Part shown: positions 17,135 to 27,500 of the stretch, piece by piece
Position numbering within the stretch: the stretch's first letter is position 1
Layout: each line of letters begins with the position of its first letter
Origin: Streptomyces lincolnensis
Lineage (GTDB): Bacteria; Actinomycetota; Actinomycetes; Streptomycetales; Streptomycetaceae
NCBI RefSeq assembly: GCF_001685355.1
Contig: NZ_CP016438.1
Coordinates: 3,472,001 to 3,536,000, forward strand
Reading direction: 5' to 3'
Length of the DNA: 64,000 bases
Notes under the pieces: model-generated
Seen by the model: the letters and a program-made list of their open reading frames with translations, nothing else
Database searches by the model: none
What the model was told of the DNA's origin: nothing
Made by a program: the position numbers and the translations under genes

Positions 17135-18214
17135 GAACTGCCCCTGTGGCCGTTCCTCGCCGCGCAGCTTGGCCAGCTCGCGGAGCAGGCGTTCCTGCTC
17201 GGGGTCGAGCTTGCTCGGGGTCTGGACCTCGACGTGGACGATGAGGTCGCCGCGGCCGCCGCCGCGCAGGTGCGTGACGCCCCGGGCGTGCAGGGGGATC
17301 GACTGGCCGGACTGGGTGCCCGGGCGGATGTCGACCTCCTCCAGGCCGTCGAGGGTCTCCAGCGGCACCTTCGTGCCGAGGGAGGCCGCGGTCATCGGGA
17401 TGGTGACCGTGCAGTGCAGGTCGTCGCCCCGGCGCTGGAACTGCGAGTGCGGCAGCTCATGGATCTCGACGTACAGGTCGCCGGCGGGACCACCCCCGGG
17501 GCCGACCTCGCCCTCGCCCGCGAGCTGGATCCGCGTGCCGTTGTCGACACCGGCCGGGATCTTGACGGTGAGCGTGCGCCGGGAGCGGATACGGCCGTCG
17601 CCCGCGCACTCGGGGCACGGCGTCGGCACGACCGTGCCGAAGCCCTGGCACTGCGGGCAGGGCCGCGAGGTCATGACCTGGCCCAGGAAGGACCGGGTGA
17701 CCTGCGAGACCTCGCCGCGGCCGCGGCACATGTCACACGTCTGCGCGGAGGTGCCGGGCGCGGCCCCCTCGCCGCTGCAGGTGTTGCAGACGACGGCCGT
17801 GTCGACCTGGATGTCCTTCGTCGTGCCGAAGGCCGCCTCGTCGAGCTCGATGTCCAGCCGGATCATCGCGTCCTGGCCGCGCCGGGTGCGCGAGCGCGGG
17901 CCGCGCTGGGACGCCGTACCGAAGAAGGCGTCCATGATGTCCGAGAAGTTCCCGAAGCCACCGGCGCCGAAGCCGCCCGCGCCTGCGCCGCCCGCCTGCG
18001 AGAGCGGGTCGCCGCCGAGGTCGTAGACCTGCTTCTTCTGCGGGTCCGAGAGCACCTCGTAGGCGGCGTTGATCTCCTTGAACCGCTCCTGGGTCTTCGG
18101 ATCGGGGTTGACGTCCGGGTGCAGCTCGCGAGCGAGCCGACGGAACGCCTTCTTGATCTCATCCTGCGACGCGTCGCGGCGCACGCCGAGAACGGCGTAG
18201 TAGTCCGTGGCCAC
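17078..18214 (-). CDS. dnaJ: molecular chaperone DnaJ (type I, DnaJ2)
   Basis: A 378-residue Hsp40 cochaperone that stimulates DnaK and delivers clients. J-domain at 4-68 with HPD at 32-34, a short Gly/Phe linker, a zinc-finger domain starting near 150 with four C-x2-C modules (CNTC, CDMC, CPQC, CPEC), then the C-terminal substrate-binding domains. It begins one base after the hrcA stop, the usual hrcA-dnaJ2 arrangement under CIRCE control. Its last 19 codons are copied three more times downstream. Confidence 0.97.
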   Translation of the reverse strand: MATDYYAVLGVRRDASQDEIKKAFRRLARELHPDVNPDPKTQERFKEINAAYEVLSDPQKKQVYDLGGDPLSQAGGAGAGGFGAGGFGNFSDIMDAFFGTASQRGPRSRTRRGQDAMIRLDIELDEAAFGTTKDIQVDTAVVCNTCSGEGAAPGTSAQTCDMCRGRGEVSQVTRSFLGQVMTSRPCPQCQGFGTVVPTPCPECAGDGRIRSRRTLTVKIPAGVDNGTRIQLAGEGEVGPGGGPAGDLYVEIHELPHSQFQRRGDDLHCTVTIPMTAASLGTKVPLETLDGLEEVDIRPGTQSGQSIPLHARGVTHLRGGGRGDLIVHVEVQTPSKLDPEQERLLRELAKLRGEERPQGQFQPGQQGLFSRLKDAFNGR

Positions 18215-19231
18215 TTACGACTCCGCCAGGATCTGTCCGACGTACCGTGCCACTGCGCGTACCGCTCCCATCGTTCCCGGGTAATCCATGCGGGTCGGTC
18301 CGACCACGCCGAGCTTGGCGACTGCCTCGCCGCCCGAACCGTAGCCGACCGACACCACCGAAGTGGAGTTGAGTCCCTCGTAGGCGTTCTCGTGACCGAT
18401 GCGTACGGTCATGCCCGAATCCCCGGCCTCACCAAGGAGTTTGAGGAGCACGACCTGCTCCTCCAAGGCTTCCAGAACAGGCCGGATCGTGAGGGGAAAG
18501 TCATGTCCGAAGCGGGTGAGATTGGCGGTGCCGCCGATCATCAGCCGCTCCTCGTTCTCCTCGACGAGCGTCTCCAGGAGAGTGGAGAGCACCGTCGTGA
18601 CCGTGCCCCGGTCCTCGGTGTCGAAACCCTCGGGCAGGTCCTCCACCAGGCGCGGGACATCGGCGAAGCGGCGTCCCGCGACCCGGCTGTTGAGCCGCGC
18701 CCGCAGATCCGCGAGCGAGGCCTCGCCGAACGGCGCCGGGCAGTCCACCATCCGCTGCTCGACCCGGCCGGTGTCGGTGATCAGCACGAGCATCACCCGC
18801 GCGGGGGCGAGCGAGAGCAGCTCGACGTGCCGCACCGTCGAACGGGTCAGCGAGGGGTACTGCACGACGGCGACCTGACGTGTGAGCTGCGCGAGCAGCC
18901 GCACGGTCCGCGCCACGACGTCGTCGAGGTCGACGGCGCCGTCGAGGAAGTTCTGGATGGCACGCCGCTCGGGCGCGCTCATCGGCTTGACGCCGGCCAG
19001 CTTGTCGACGAACAGCCGGTAGCCCTTGTCCGTGGGGATCCGCCCGGCACTGGTGTGCGGCTGGGCGATGAACCCCTCGTCCTCCAGGGCCGCCATGTCG
19101 TTGCGCACGGTGGCCGGGGAGACGCCTAGGTTGTGCCGCTCCGTCAGGGCCTTCGAGCCCACCGGCTCCTCGGTGCCGACATAGTCCTGGACGATGGCGC
19201 GCAGCACCTGAAGCCTGCGTTCACTCAGCAT
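18215..19231 (-). CDS. hrcA: heat-inducible transcription repressor HrcA
   Basis: A 338-residue repressor that binds CIRCE and is kept active by GroEL. The N-terminal winged helix holds [17 protein letters not shown] and [15 protein letters not shown], followed by the GAF-like dimerisation domain. The ATG chosen has GGAGG eleven bases upstream. A longer frame reaches back to 19351 but would run through the CIRCE element. The CIRCE lies about 50 bp before the start, so hrcA represses itself and dnaJ. Confidence 0.96.
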   Translation of the reverse strand: MLSERRLQVLRAIVQDYVGTEEPVGSKALTERHNLGVSPATVRNDMAALEDEGFIAQPHTSAGRIPTDKGYRLFVDKLAGVKPMSAPERRAIQNFLDGAVDLDDVVARTVRLLAQLTRQVAVVQYPSLTRSTVRHVELLSLAPARVMLVLITDTGRVEQRMVDCPAPFGEASLADLRARLNSRVAGRRFADVPRLVEDLPEGFDTEDRGTVTTVLSTLLETLVEENEERLMIGGTANLTRFGHDFPLTIRPVLEALEEQVVLLKLLGEAGDSGMTVRIGHENAYEGLNSTSVVSVGYGSGGEAVAKLGVVGPTRMDYPGTMGAVRAVARYVGQILAES

Positions 19232-19280
19232 GGTCGCGCACACCTCCAGAATGTCGTCCCCCAGTCCCCTGGGCGCCTGC

Positions 19281-19307
19281 CTGGCACTCTTCACATCCGA
19301 GTGCCAG
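19281..19307. promoter_or_regulatory. CIRCE operator of hrcA-dnaJ
   Basis: A perfect 9-9-9 inverted repeat: CTGGCACTC, a 9-bp spacer, then GAGTGCCAG. This is the actinobacterial form of the HrcA operator TTAGCACTC-N9-GAGTGCTAA, in the expected place upstream of hrcA. Confidence 0.95.
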
Positions 19308-19392
19308 CGTTCCCCGGCCCAGTGTACGGCCGTGGGGTACGCCCCGGGCAAGGCCGGTCCTGCGATGCCGTGCTCGGAAGTGCCCTTTTGGT

Positions 19393-19398
19393 TAGCGT
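19393..19398 (+). promoter_or_regulatory. -10 element TAGCGT, leaderless start of MBL gene
   Basis: TAGCGT ends 6 nt before the ATG, and no Shine-Dalgarno is visible. Confidence 0.55.
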
Positions 19399-19404
19399 CG
19401 CGGT

Positions 19405-20136
19405 ATGAGCGTGACTTGGGAAGAGTGCGGGTGGCAGCGACTGGCGACCGGAGTGGGCCGGTGCCGGCTGCCTGGCTGGGACTGTACGACCGGACTGGTC
19501 GTCGGCGAGGGCACGGCCCTGTTGGTCGACGCCGGGTCGAGCCTGGAGGAGGGCGCGCGGCTGCGCGCGCAGGCGGAGGAGCTGTCCGGTCACCGTGTGA
19601 CTCATCTCGCCCTCACCCACCCGCACTTCGATCACGTCCTCGGTACGGCCGCCTTCGCGGGCGCCGAGGTGTTCGGTGCCGTGGGTGTCGACACGGTGAT
19701 GGGTGGCCGGCACGGCCGTGAGGAGCTGCGCGGGGACGCGGTGCGCCAGGGGCTCGACGAGCGTCTGGCCGAGGAGGCGGCCGACGCGCTGGTGCCGCCC
19801 CGCCACCTTGTCTCCGGCGAGTGGACCCTCGACCTGGGCGGCGGCCGGCAGGTGCTCCTGGCGAACGTGGGGCCCGGTCATACGGCCCACGACCTCGCGG
19901 TCCTGGTCCCCGGTTCGCCCGAGGTGGTCTTCTGCGGGGACCTGGTCGAGGAGTCCGGCGAACCGCAGGCGGGCCCGGACGCCGTACCGTCGCAGTGGCC
20001 GGCCGCGCTGGACCGGCTGCTGGCCCTCGGCGGCGAGGACGCGCTGTACGTGCCCGGTCACGGAGCGGTGGTGGACGCGGCGTTCGTACGACGGCAGCGC
20101 GACGAGCTGGCGGCCCGTTTCGGCGTGTCGCGCTAG
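19405..20136 (+). CDS. MBL-fold metallo-hydrolase
   Basis: A 243-residue metallo-beta-lactamase-fold hydrolase. The zinc motif is [10 protein letters not shown] at about residues 71-80, preceded by LLVDAGSS, and further ligands occur in [25 protein letters not shown] and VPGHGAVVD. This pattern fits the glyoxalase II-like or small-molecule thioesterase/lactonase branch. The substrate is unknown. It stands alone, divergent from hrcA and 31 bp before DUF3097. Confidence 0.85.
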   Translation: MSVTWEECGWQRLATGVGRCRLPGWDCTTGLVVGEGTALLVDAGSSLEEGARLRAQAEELSGHRVTHLALTHPHFDHVLGTAAFAGAEVFGAVGVDTVMGGRHGREELRGDAVRQGLDERLAEEAADALVPPRHLVSGEWTLDLGGGRQVLLANVGPGHTAHDLAVLVPGSPEVVFCGDLVEESGEPQAGPDAVPSQWPAALDRLLALGGEDALYVPGHGAVVDAAFVRRQRDELAARFGVSR

Positions 20137-20154
20137 GTGGCCGAGGGCTTCTCC

Positions 20155-20160
20155 TATCGT
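20155..20160 (+). promoter_or_regulatory. -10 element TATCGT, leaderless start of DUF3097 gene
   Basis: TATCGT stands 7 nt before the ATG, and there is no Shine-Dalgarno near the start. Confidence 0.5.
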
Positions 20161-20167
20161 CATCCGA

Positions 20168-20977
20168 ATGCGCCAGTACTCTCCGGACCTGACCCCGCCG
20201 TGGAAGAAGCCCCGGCCCGTCCCCGAGGTCCCGGCGGAGCCCGGCCTGGTGGTGGAGGAGCCCGGCACCGGCTTCTGCGGCGCGGTGATCCGCTGCGAGG
20301 CGGGCACGGTGACACTGGAGGACCGCTTCGGCAAGCACCGCGTGTTCCCGATGGAGCCGCGGGGCTTCCTGCTGGAGGGCCGCGTGGTGACCCTGGTCCG
20401 GCCCACCGGTCAGGCCCCGGTACGGCCCACCCGGACCGCCTCCGGCTCGGTCGCCGTCCCCGGCGCCCGCGCGCGGGTGGCCCGCGCCGGCCGTATCTAC
20501 GTCGAGGGCCGCCACGACGCCGAGCTGGTCGAGAAGGTCTGGGGCGACGACCTGCGCATCGAGGGCGTCGTCGTGGAGTACCTGGAGGGCGTGGACGACC
20601 TGCCGGCGATCGTGGCCGAATTCGCCCCGGGTCCCGACGCGCGGCTGGGTGTCCTGGTGGACCACCTGGTGCCGGGCAGCAAGGAGTCCCGTATCGCCCG
20701 GTCCGTGACGAGCGAACACGCGCTCGTGGTCGGCCACCCGTACATCGACATCTGGGAGGCGGTGAAGCCGTCGTCCCTGGGCATCGAGACGTGGCCCCGG
20801 GTCCCGCACGGCCAGGACTGGAAGACGGGCGTGTGCCGCGCGCTGGGGTGGCCCTCGGAGAACATGGGGGCGGTCTGGCAGGCGATCCTGAAGCGGGTGG
20901 GCTCCTACCGGGACCTGGAGCCGGAGCTGCTGGGCCGGGTGGAGGAACTGATCGACTTCGTGACGGCACCGGAGTGA
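20168..20977 (+). CDS. DUF3097 family protein
   Basis: A 269-residue actinobacterial protein. An N-terminal beta-rich part (about 25-85, GFCGAVIRCEAGTVTLEDRFG) resembles a small RNA- or DNA-binding barrel. The middle holds a Toprim-like core with GRIYVEGRHDAELVEKVWG and GVLVDHLVPGSKESRIA, and the C-terminal segment has HVP/HGQDWKTGVC-type motifs. The VEG-x-HD and LVDH motifs suggest a metal-binding nucleotidyl or nuclease centre, but no activity is established. The upstream reading frame extension is a shadow of the MBL gene. Confidence 0.85.
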   Translation: MRQYSPDLTPPWKKPRPVPEVPAEPGLVVEEPGTGFCGAVIRCEAGTVTLEDRFGKHRVFPMEPRGFLLEGRVVTLVRPTGQAPVRPTRTASGSVAVPGARARVARAGRIYVEGRHDAELVEKVWGDDLRIEGVVVEYLEGVDDLPAIVAEFAPGPDARLGVLVDHLVPGSKESRIARSVTSEHALVVGHPYIDIWEAVKPSSLGIETWPRVPHGQDWKTGVCRALGWPSENMGAVWQAILKRVGSYRDLEPELLGRVEELIDFVTAPE

Positions 20978-20987
20978 GCACGTGGTT

Positions 20988-21085
20988 CTGGGGCTCCGCC
21001 GCCGGAGATTTTCAGCCCGTCCGGCGTTTGAGGACGAGGCCCCTCAAGGGCCGACAGCGGGGGTCTGGGGGCGACAGCCCCCAGG
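20988..21085. repeat. Streptomyces dispersed intergenic element (REP-like)
   Basis: The block contains TTTTCAGCCCGTCCGGCG, then TTTGAGGACGAGGC, and ends in a CTGGGGGC/GCCCCCAG hairpin. I recognise this string from many Streptomyces intergenic regions, usually downstream of genes. Here it fills the gap between the convergent DUF3097 and hemW genes. Confidence 0.7.
21065..21084. terminator. hairpin terminator between DUF3097 and hemW
   Basis: A perfect 8-bp stem CTGGGGGC/GCCCCCAG with a GACA loop. It lacks a clear T run, which is common in streptomycetes, and could serve both convergent genes. Confidence 0.6.
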
Positions 21086-21121
21086 GATGGGACGGGTAGG
21101 GGCGGCGGGGGCGAAAACCCC

Positions 21122-22354
21122 TCAGTCCACCAGGTCGCGCACCACCGCGTCCGCCAGCAACCGCCCCCGCAGGGTGAGCACGGCACGCCCCTCCTCATAG
21201 GGCGCCTCCTGGAGCAGCCCGTCCGACAGCGCCCGACGCGACGCCGCAAGCCCCTCCGACAGGAGCAGATCCAGCGGCACCCCCTCCCGCAACCGCAGCT
21301 CCAGCAGAATCCGCTCCACCCGCCGATCCTCCTCCGACAGGAGTTCCCGACCGGCCCCCGGCGACCGCCCCGCGGCCAGCGCCCCCGCGTACGCACCCGG
21401 ATGCTTCACGTTCCACCAGCGCACCCCACCCACGTGGGAGTGGGCGCCCGGCCCGGCCCCCCACCAGTCGGCGCCCCGCCAGTACAGCTCGTTGTGCAGA
21501 CACCGCCCCGCGTCCGAGGTGGCCCAGTTCGACACCTCGTACCAGTCGAAACCGGCCGAGGACAGCATCGACTCCGCGATGAGGTACCGGTCCGCGTGCA
21601 CGTCGTCGTCGGTCATCGGCACCTCGCCCCGGCGGATCCGCCGCGCGAGCTGCGTGCCCTCCTCGACGATCAGCGCGTAAGCGCTGACGTGGTCCGGCCC
21701 GGCCCCCAGCGCCGCCTCCAGCGAGGCCCGCCAGTCGTCGTCCGACTCCCCCGGCGTGCCGTAGATCAGATCGAGGTTCACGTGCGAGAACCCCGCCGCC
21801 CGCGCCTCCGCGACGCAGGCCTCCGGCCGCCCCGGCGTATGGGTGCGGTCCAGCACCTTCAGTACATGCTGCCGAGCGCTCTGCATCCCGAAGGAGACCC
21901 GGTTGAAGCCCCCCTCCCGCAGCGCGGCCAGGTAGGCCGGATCCACGGACTCCGGATTCGCCTCGGTCGTGACCTCCGCGTCGGCGGCCAGCCCGAACTC
22001 GTCGCGGATCGCGGACAGCATCCGTACGAGATCACCGGCGGCGAGCAGCGTCGGCGTACCCCCGCCCACGAACACCGTGCGGACCTCGCGCGGGTCGTCG
22101 CCGAGGACCTTGCGGGCGAGGCGGATCTCGTCGATCAGGGTGTCGGCGTAGTTGTCGCGGGAGGCGAGGACACCGCCGCTGCCGCGCAGCTCGGTGGCCG
22201 TGTAGGTGTTGAAGTCGCAGTACCCGCAGCGGGTCGCGCAGTAGGGGACGTGCAGATAGAACCCGAGGGGCCGGTCGGCCGCCCCGGCGAGCGCCGACGC
22301 GGGCAGGGCGCCGTCGTCGGGCACGGGCTCGCCGTCGGGGAGTGCGGAAGGCAT
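21122..22354 (-). CDS. hemW: radical SAM heme chaperone HemW
   Basis: A 410-residue HemN-like radical SAM protein. The cluster motif is C39-x3-C43-x2-C46 in HVPYCATRCGYCDFNTY, followed by FVGGGTPTLL and the C-terminal HemN domain. It lacks the N-terminal extension of true coproporphyrinogen dehydrogenases, so a heme-chaperone role is preferred. The ATG is supported by the family N-terminus and by a GACAAT element 6 nt upstream. The frame continues far upstream, but that part is antisense to the phosphatase gene's frame. Confidence 0.9.
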   Translation of the reverse strand: MPSALPDGEPVPDDGALPASALAGAADRPLGFYLHVPYCATRCGYCDFNTYTATELRGSGGVLASRDNYADTLIDEIRLARKVLGDDPREVRTVFVGGGTPTLLAAGDLVRMLSAIRDEFGLAADAEVTTEANPESVDPAYLAALREGGFNRVSFGMQSARQHVLKVLDRTHTPGRPEACVAEARAAGFSHVNLDLIYGTPGESDDDWRASLEAALGAGPDHVSAYALIVEEGTQLARRIRRGEVPMTDDDVHADRYLIAESMLSSAGFDWYEVSNWATSDAGRCLHNELYWRGADWWGAGPGAHSHVGGVRWWNVKHPGAYAGALAAGRSPGAGRELLSEEDRRVERILLELRLREGVPLDLLLSEGLAASRRALSDGLLQEAPYEEGRAVLTLRGRLLADAVVRDLVD

Positions 22355-22418
22355 GTCCCCATTGTCCCGCACGCCGGCACCGGCCCCGGACGGCCCGGCG
22401 GAAGCGGCCGCACCGGCC

Positions 22419-22460
22419 GGGAGGGGCAGGCGGTCAGGCTGGGAGGGGCAGGCGGTCAGG
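22419..22460. repeat. 22-bp tandem duplication of the phosphatase gene's 3' end
   Basis: The sequence GGGAGGGGCAGGCGGTCAGG occurs at 22419 and again at 22441, a 22-bp period. The right-hand copy contains the stop codon of the SpoIIE-type phosphatase gene, and the left-hand copy lies just beyond it. Confidence 0.85.
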
Positions 22461-24420
22461 CCCGCTCCGCCTGGAGCACCAGCAGCGCCAGGTCGTCCTC
22501 CGGCGGGCGGGTCCCGAACTCGTGCACCAGCCGCCGGATGCGCTCCGCGATCAGCTCCGCGTCGAGCCCCGCGCACCCGGCGAGCGCCTCGGCGAGCCCG
22601 TCCTCGTCGTCGAACTGCCGTGGGCCGCTGCGCCGCTCGGTCACGCCGTCCGTCACGCACAACAGGCTGTCCCCGGGCCGCAGTTCGAAGGTCTCGCTGG
22701 TGTACGTCGCGTCCTCCACGACCCCGAGCAGGGTCTGCGGATGCGCGGCCGTACCGACCTCGCCGCCCGCCCCGAGGAGCAGTGGCAGCGGGTGTCCGGC
22801 GGAGGCGAGGGTGCAGCGCACTCCGCCGTCGAAGGGGACCAGTTCGCCGTAGAGGAGCGACAGGAAGCGGGTCTGCGGGCCGTCGCCCGGGGTGGGGGGC
22901 CGGCCGCTCGCGGAGGCCAGGGCGCGGGCCGCCGCGTCCGCCGCCTCCGTGGCGTCGTCGAGGAGGAGCTGGTTGAGGCGGTCCAGGACGTCGCCGACCG
23001 GGTAGCCCTCGCGGGCCAGCAGCCGCAGCCAGGGCCGGGCGAGACCGATCACGACGGCCGCCTCGGGCCCCTTGCCCTGGACGTCGCCGACGGCGAAGCA
23101 CCAGCGGCCGTCGCCGGCCGGGAAGAGGTCGTAGAAGTCGCCGCTGGGCCCGCCCTTGTCGCACGGCTCGTACACCAGGGCGCTGCGCACCCCCGGTATC
23201 TCGGCGACCACGCCGGGCAGCAGACCGCGCTGGAGCACGGCGCTGATGGTGGCCTGGTGGGCGTACCGGCGGGCGGCGCCGATGGCGAGGGCCACCCGGC
23301 GGCCGAGGTCCTCGACGAGCCCGGTGATCTCGTCGGGGAAGGCGGGCACGCCGGACCGGCCGATGACCAGGGTGCCGAGCGGACGGCCGCCGGCGGTCAG
23401 CCGGTACGCCAGCGCGGCCCCGTGCGCGCCCAGCGCCTCGCTGGGCCAGCGGAAGGGGGCGGGGCCGGCCCGGGAGGGCCCGGGCGGGTGCGGCGGCTCC
23501 TTCTCCAGGGCGCGGCGCAGCTCCTCGATGCGGTTCTCGCTGCCGTGCCACACCCGGGCCAGCCGGGGGCCGTCGCCGCCGGTCCCGCCGGCCGGTCTGC
23601 TGCGGCCGGTGAACTCGTCCTCCAGCCAGACCGCGCACCAGTCGGCCAGCCGCGGCACGATCAGCTGTCCGGCGAGCGCGGCCACCAGGTTCTCGTCGAG
23701 CTGCCCGGCGAGCAGGTCGGAGGCCTCGGCGAGGAACGACAGGGCGCCCCGGTCGAGCCAGTCCCGCTCGTGCTCCGGACGGTGCGGGCGTCCCCGCTCG
23801 GGCGGGGCGGACCGCGGGGGCGGATCCGGCGCGAGTATCTCCGCGACGCGCAACTCGCGCTCCCTGGCGTACGCCTCCCGCGCGTCGGCGGTCGACTCCG
23901 CCTGCGCGGGCAGCCGCGCCCACACCGTCTTGGCGCCCGTGCGGAAGGTGATGCCCCAGGACTCGGCGAGCGCCGCCACCAGCCGCAGACCGCGCCCGTA
24001 CTCCGGCGCCCCGGGCGTCTCGTACGACGGTTCGCCCGCGGTGTCGCGGGGCGCGCGCGAGGGATGGTGGTCCAGGACCTCCACGACGAGGGCGCCGGTC
24101 CCGGGCTCCAGCCGGCAGTCCACCTCGATGTCGGTGCCGGCGTGCACGACGGCGTTGGTGACCAGTTCGCTGAGGACGACCACGCCATCGCCGATCAGGC
24201 GGTCGGTGAGGTGCTCGGTGCCGGGCCGGCCGTCCTCGCGCCACTCGGCGAGCGCGGTGCGCAGCGCCGTCCGGGCGGAGCAGGGTGCGAGGGAACTGCC
24301 GGGCAGGGTCGCGTGCACCCGGGCGGGCGGATGCGCCTGGGCGCCCTGGTGTGCGCCTGGGGGCACAGGAGCATCAGAGGCAAGGGAAAGAGTCTCCCGT
24401 TGCGTCGGAATGGCCCCCAT
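22456..24420 (-). CDS. SpoIIE-type PP2C phosphatase with N-terminal anti-sigma ATPase domain and GAF
   Basis: A 654-residue cytosolic regulator. An RsbW/SpoIIAB-like HATPase domain (about 60-190, with [17 protein letters not shown] and [16 protein letters not shown]) precedes a GAF-like region (about 235-390). A C-terminal PP2C domain follows (about 410-645, [23 protein letters not shown] and a [10 protein letters not shown] metal site). Such proteins dephosphorylate anti-sigma antagonists and can themselves act as anti-sigma kinases. GGGGAG six bases before the chosen ATG favours it over a GTG 33 bp upstream. It is divergent from the poly-HAMP kinase. Confidence 0.88.
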   Translation of the reverse strand: MGAIPTQRETLSLASDAPVPPGAHQGAQAHPPARVHATLPGSSLAPCSARTALRTALAEWREDGRPGTEHLTDRLIGDGVVVLSELVTNAVVHAGTDIEVDCRLEPGTGALVVEVLDHHPSRAPRDTAGEPSYETPGAPEYGRGLRLVAALAESWGITFRTGAKTVWARLPAQAESTADAREAYARERELRVAEILAPDPPPRSAPPERGRPHRPEHERDWLDRGALSFLAEASDLLAGQLDENLVAALAGQLIVPRLADWCAVWLEDEFTGRSRPAGGTGGDGPRLARVWHGSENRIEELRRALEKEPPHPPGPSRAGPAPFRWPSEALGAHGAALAYRLTAGGRPLGTLVIGRSGVPAFPDEITGLVEDLGRRVALAIGAARRYAHQATISAVLQRGLLPGVVAEIPGVRSALVYEPCDKGGPSGDFYDLFPAGDGRWCFAVGDVQGKGPEAAVVIGLARPWLRLLAREGYPVGDVLDRLNQLLLDDATEAADAAARALASASGRPPTPGDGPQTRFLSLLYGELVPFDGGVRCTLASAGHPLPLLLGAGGEVGTAAHPQTLLGVVEDATYTSETFELRPGDSLLCVTDGVTERRSGPRQFDDEDGLAEALAGCAGLDAELIAERIRRLVHEFGTRPPEDDLALLVLQAERA

Positions 24421-24522
24421 GTCCAGCTCCCCGAGCAGTTCGGACGAATACACCTCGATCGATGCGGACAGAGTGACAGACTGGCCACGCCCATAAGCGC
24501 CGAGTTACCGAAGTGGGCCGCC

Positions 24523-27500
24523 ATGAGTGAGAACCGTGCTACGCATGTGCTCGAAGAGGGGCAGCAGGACGACCGGATCCGAGCATCGGATCTGCGTCCG
24601 CTGCTCGCCGTCATGACGGCCGCGCGGGACGGCAATTTCAGGAAACTCCCCGAGACGGGAGACGGCATCGCCGCCGAACTGACGGCGATCTTCAACCAGC
24701 TGGTCGACCGCAACTCCCATTTCACCGGCGAAGTCCAGCGCGTCAAGCGGGAGTTGATCCGGCACGGCCGGCTGGACGAGCGGCTGTCGCCGAGCCCGGG
24801 GCAGGGCGCGTGGACCTCCCGGGTCAACGATGTCAACCAGCTGCTGGACGCCCTGGTGGCACCGGCCGCGAACGCCACGCGGGTGCTCGACGCGGTGGCC
24901 GGCGGCGATCTGACCCAGCGGGTCGATCTGCACGACGGGAACCGGCAGTTGCGCGGCGATCTGCGGCGGCTGGGCCGGGCCGTGAACACGATGGTCGACC
25001 AGCTCTCCCTCTTCACCGGCGAGGTCACCCGGGTCGCCCGCGAGGTCGGCACCGAGGGACGGCTCGGCGGCCGGGCCAAGGTGACGGGCCTGTCGGGCAG
25101 TTGGCGGGACGTGACCGAGGCGGTCAACACCATGGCGTCCCGGCTGACCGCGCAGGTCCGTGACATCGCCCTGGTGACCACGGCGGTGGCCCGCGGCGAC
25201 CTGACCCGCACGGTCACGGTCGAGGCGACCGGCGAGCTGCTCGAACTCAAGCTCACCGTGAACACGATGGTCGACCAGCTCTCCGCCTTCGCCGACGAGG
25301 TCACCCGCGTCGCCCGAGAGGTCGGCACCGAGGGGCAGTTGGGCGGCCGGGCGCAGGTGCGGGGCGTGTCCGGGGTCTGGAAGGACCTCACCGACAACGT
25401 CAACTTCATGGCGTCGAACCTGACTTCGCAGGTCCGCAACATCGCCCAGGTGACGACGGCGGTGGCCAACGGAGACCTGAGTCAGAAGATCACCGTCGAC
25501 GCCCAGGGGGAGATCCTGGAGCTGAAGTCCACCATCAACACCATGGTCGACCAGCTCTCCGCCTTCGCCGACGAGGTCACCCGCGTCGCCCGCGAAGTGG
25601 GCACCGAGGGAAACCTCGGCGGCCGGGCCCAGGTGCGGGGCGTCTCCGGCGTCTGGAAGGACCTCACCGACAACGTCAACTTCATGGCGGACAACCTCAC
25701 CTCGCAGGTCCGCAACATCGCCCAGGTCACCACCGCCGTCGCCAACGGCGACCTCTCCAAGAAGATCACCGTCGACGCGCGCGGCGAGATCCTCGAACTG
25801 AAGGACACCGTCAACACGATGGTGGAGCAACTGCGCGCCTTCGCCGACGAGGTGACCAGGGTGGCCCGCGAGGTCGGCACCGACGGCCGGCTCGGCGGGC
25901 GCGCCCAGGTGCTGGGCGTCTCCGGTGTCTGGCGGGACCTGACCGACAACGTCAACTACATGGCGGACAACCTCACCTCGCAGGTCCGCAACATCGCCCA
26001 GGTCACCACCGCCGTCGCCAACGGCGACCTCTCCAAGAAGATCGACGTGGACGCGCGCGGCGAGATCCTGGAGCTGAAGACCGCCATCAACACCATGGTC
26101 GACACGCTCTCCTCGTTCTCCTCCGAGGTCACCCGCGTGGCCCGCGAGGTGGGTTCCGAGGGCCAGCTCGGCGGCCAGGCACGGGTCGAGGGCGTGTACG
26201 GCACCTGGAAGCGCCTGACGACGAACGTCAACGAACTCGCGCTGAACCTGACCACCCAGGTCCGCGCGATCGCCGAAGTGGCCTCGGCGGTGGCCCAGGG
26301 CGACATGTCCCGCTCGATCACCGTGGAGACGCAGGGCGAGGTCACCGAGCTGAAGGACAACATCAACCTGATGGTGGCCAACCTCCGCGAGACGACCCGC
26401 GCGAAGGACTGGCTGGAGTCCAACCTGACCCGCCTGGCCGCCCTGATGCAGGGCCACCGGGACCTGATGGAGGTCGCCGACCTGCTGCTGCGCGAGCTGA
26501 CACCGCTGGTGAACGCCCAGTACGGCGCGTTCTTCCTGGCGGATCCCGACGAGGACAGCGCCGCTCTGCGCACCACCGTCCCCGCGAAGGGGCTCGCCTT
26601 CATCGCCGGATACGGCTCCGCGCAGGGCGCGACCGTCGAGACCGGCGGCCTCCCGGTGCACGGGCTGGTCCGGCAGGCGGCACGCGAGAAGAAGCGGATC
26701 CTCGTCGAGGAGGCACCGCCGGACTACATCAAGATCAACAGCGGCCTCGGGGAAGCCGCCCCGGCCAGCGTCGTCATCATCCCGATCCTCTTCGAGGACA
26801 AACTCCTCGGCGTGATCGAGCTGGCATCCTTCTCCCGCTTCTCCGACGTGCACCTGGCGTTCTTCGACCAGTTCGTGAACACCATCGCCGTCGCGATCAA
26901 CACCATCATCGCCAACTCCCGTACGGAGTCGCTGCTCGGCGAGTCCCAGCGGCTGGCCCGCCAGCTCCAGGAACGCTCCGACGAACTCCAGATGCAGCAG
27001 GCCGAGTTGCAGCGCTCCAACGCCGAACTGGAGGAGAAGGCCGCCCTGCTGGCCACCTCCTCCCAGTACAAGTCGGAGTTCCTGGCGAACATGTCGCACG
27101 AGCTGCGCACCCCGCTGAACTCCCTGCTCATCCTGGCGCGCCTGCTGTCCGACAATCCCGACGGCCATCTCTCCGACCAGGAGGTGCAGTTCGCGGCGAC
27201 GATCCACCGGTCGGGCTCGGACCTCCTCCAGCTCATCAACGACATCCTCGACCTGTCGAAGATCGAGGCCGGCCGGATGGACGTACGCCCGAAGAAGCTG
27301 CCGCTGATCAAGCTGCTCGACTACGTCCACGCCACCTTCCGCCCGCTCACCCTGGACCGGGGGCTCGCCTTCGAGGTGGCGGTCGGCCAGGACGTGCCGC
27401 GCGAGATGTACTCGGACGAGCAGCGCCTCCAGCAGATCCTGCGCAACCTGCTCTCCAACGCGATCAAGTTCACCGCGACGGGCCGGGTCGAGCTGCGCGT

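Noticed and set aside
15662..19129. A 1155-codon plus-strand open frame across NMO, the repeats, dnaJ and hrcA
   Set aside because: It is antisense to well-recognised genes. Its internal peptide repeats only mirror the 114-bp DNA repeat, and it has no recognisable domain.
19232..19351. A longer HrcA start at 19351
   Set aside because: It would place the CIRCE operator inside the coding region, and the internal ATG has a good Shine-Dalgarno and the family N-terminus.
21122..24244. A 1040-residue fusion including HemW
   Set aside because: Only the last 410 residues are HemW. The rest is a wrong-frame translation of the phosphatase gene.
22342..24522. An upstream extension of the hybrid kinase by 727 residues
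   Set aside because: It is antisense to the phosphatase gene and low complexity. The kinase begins at the ATG at 24523.
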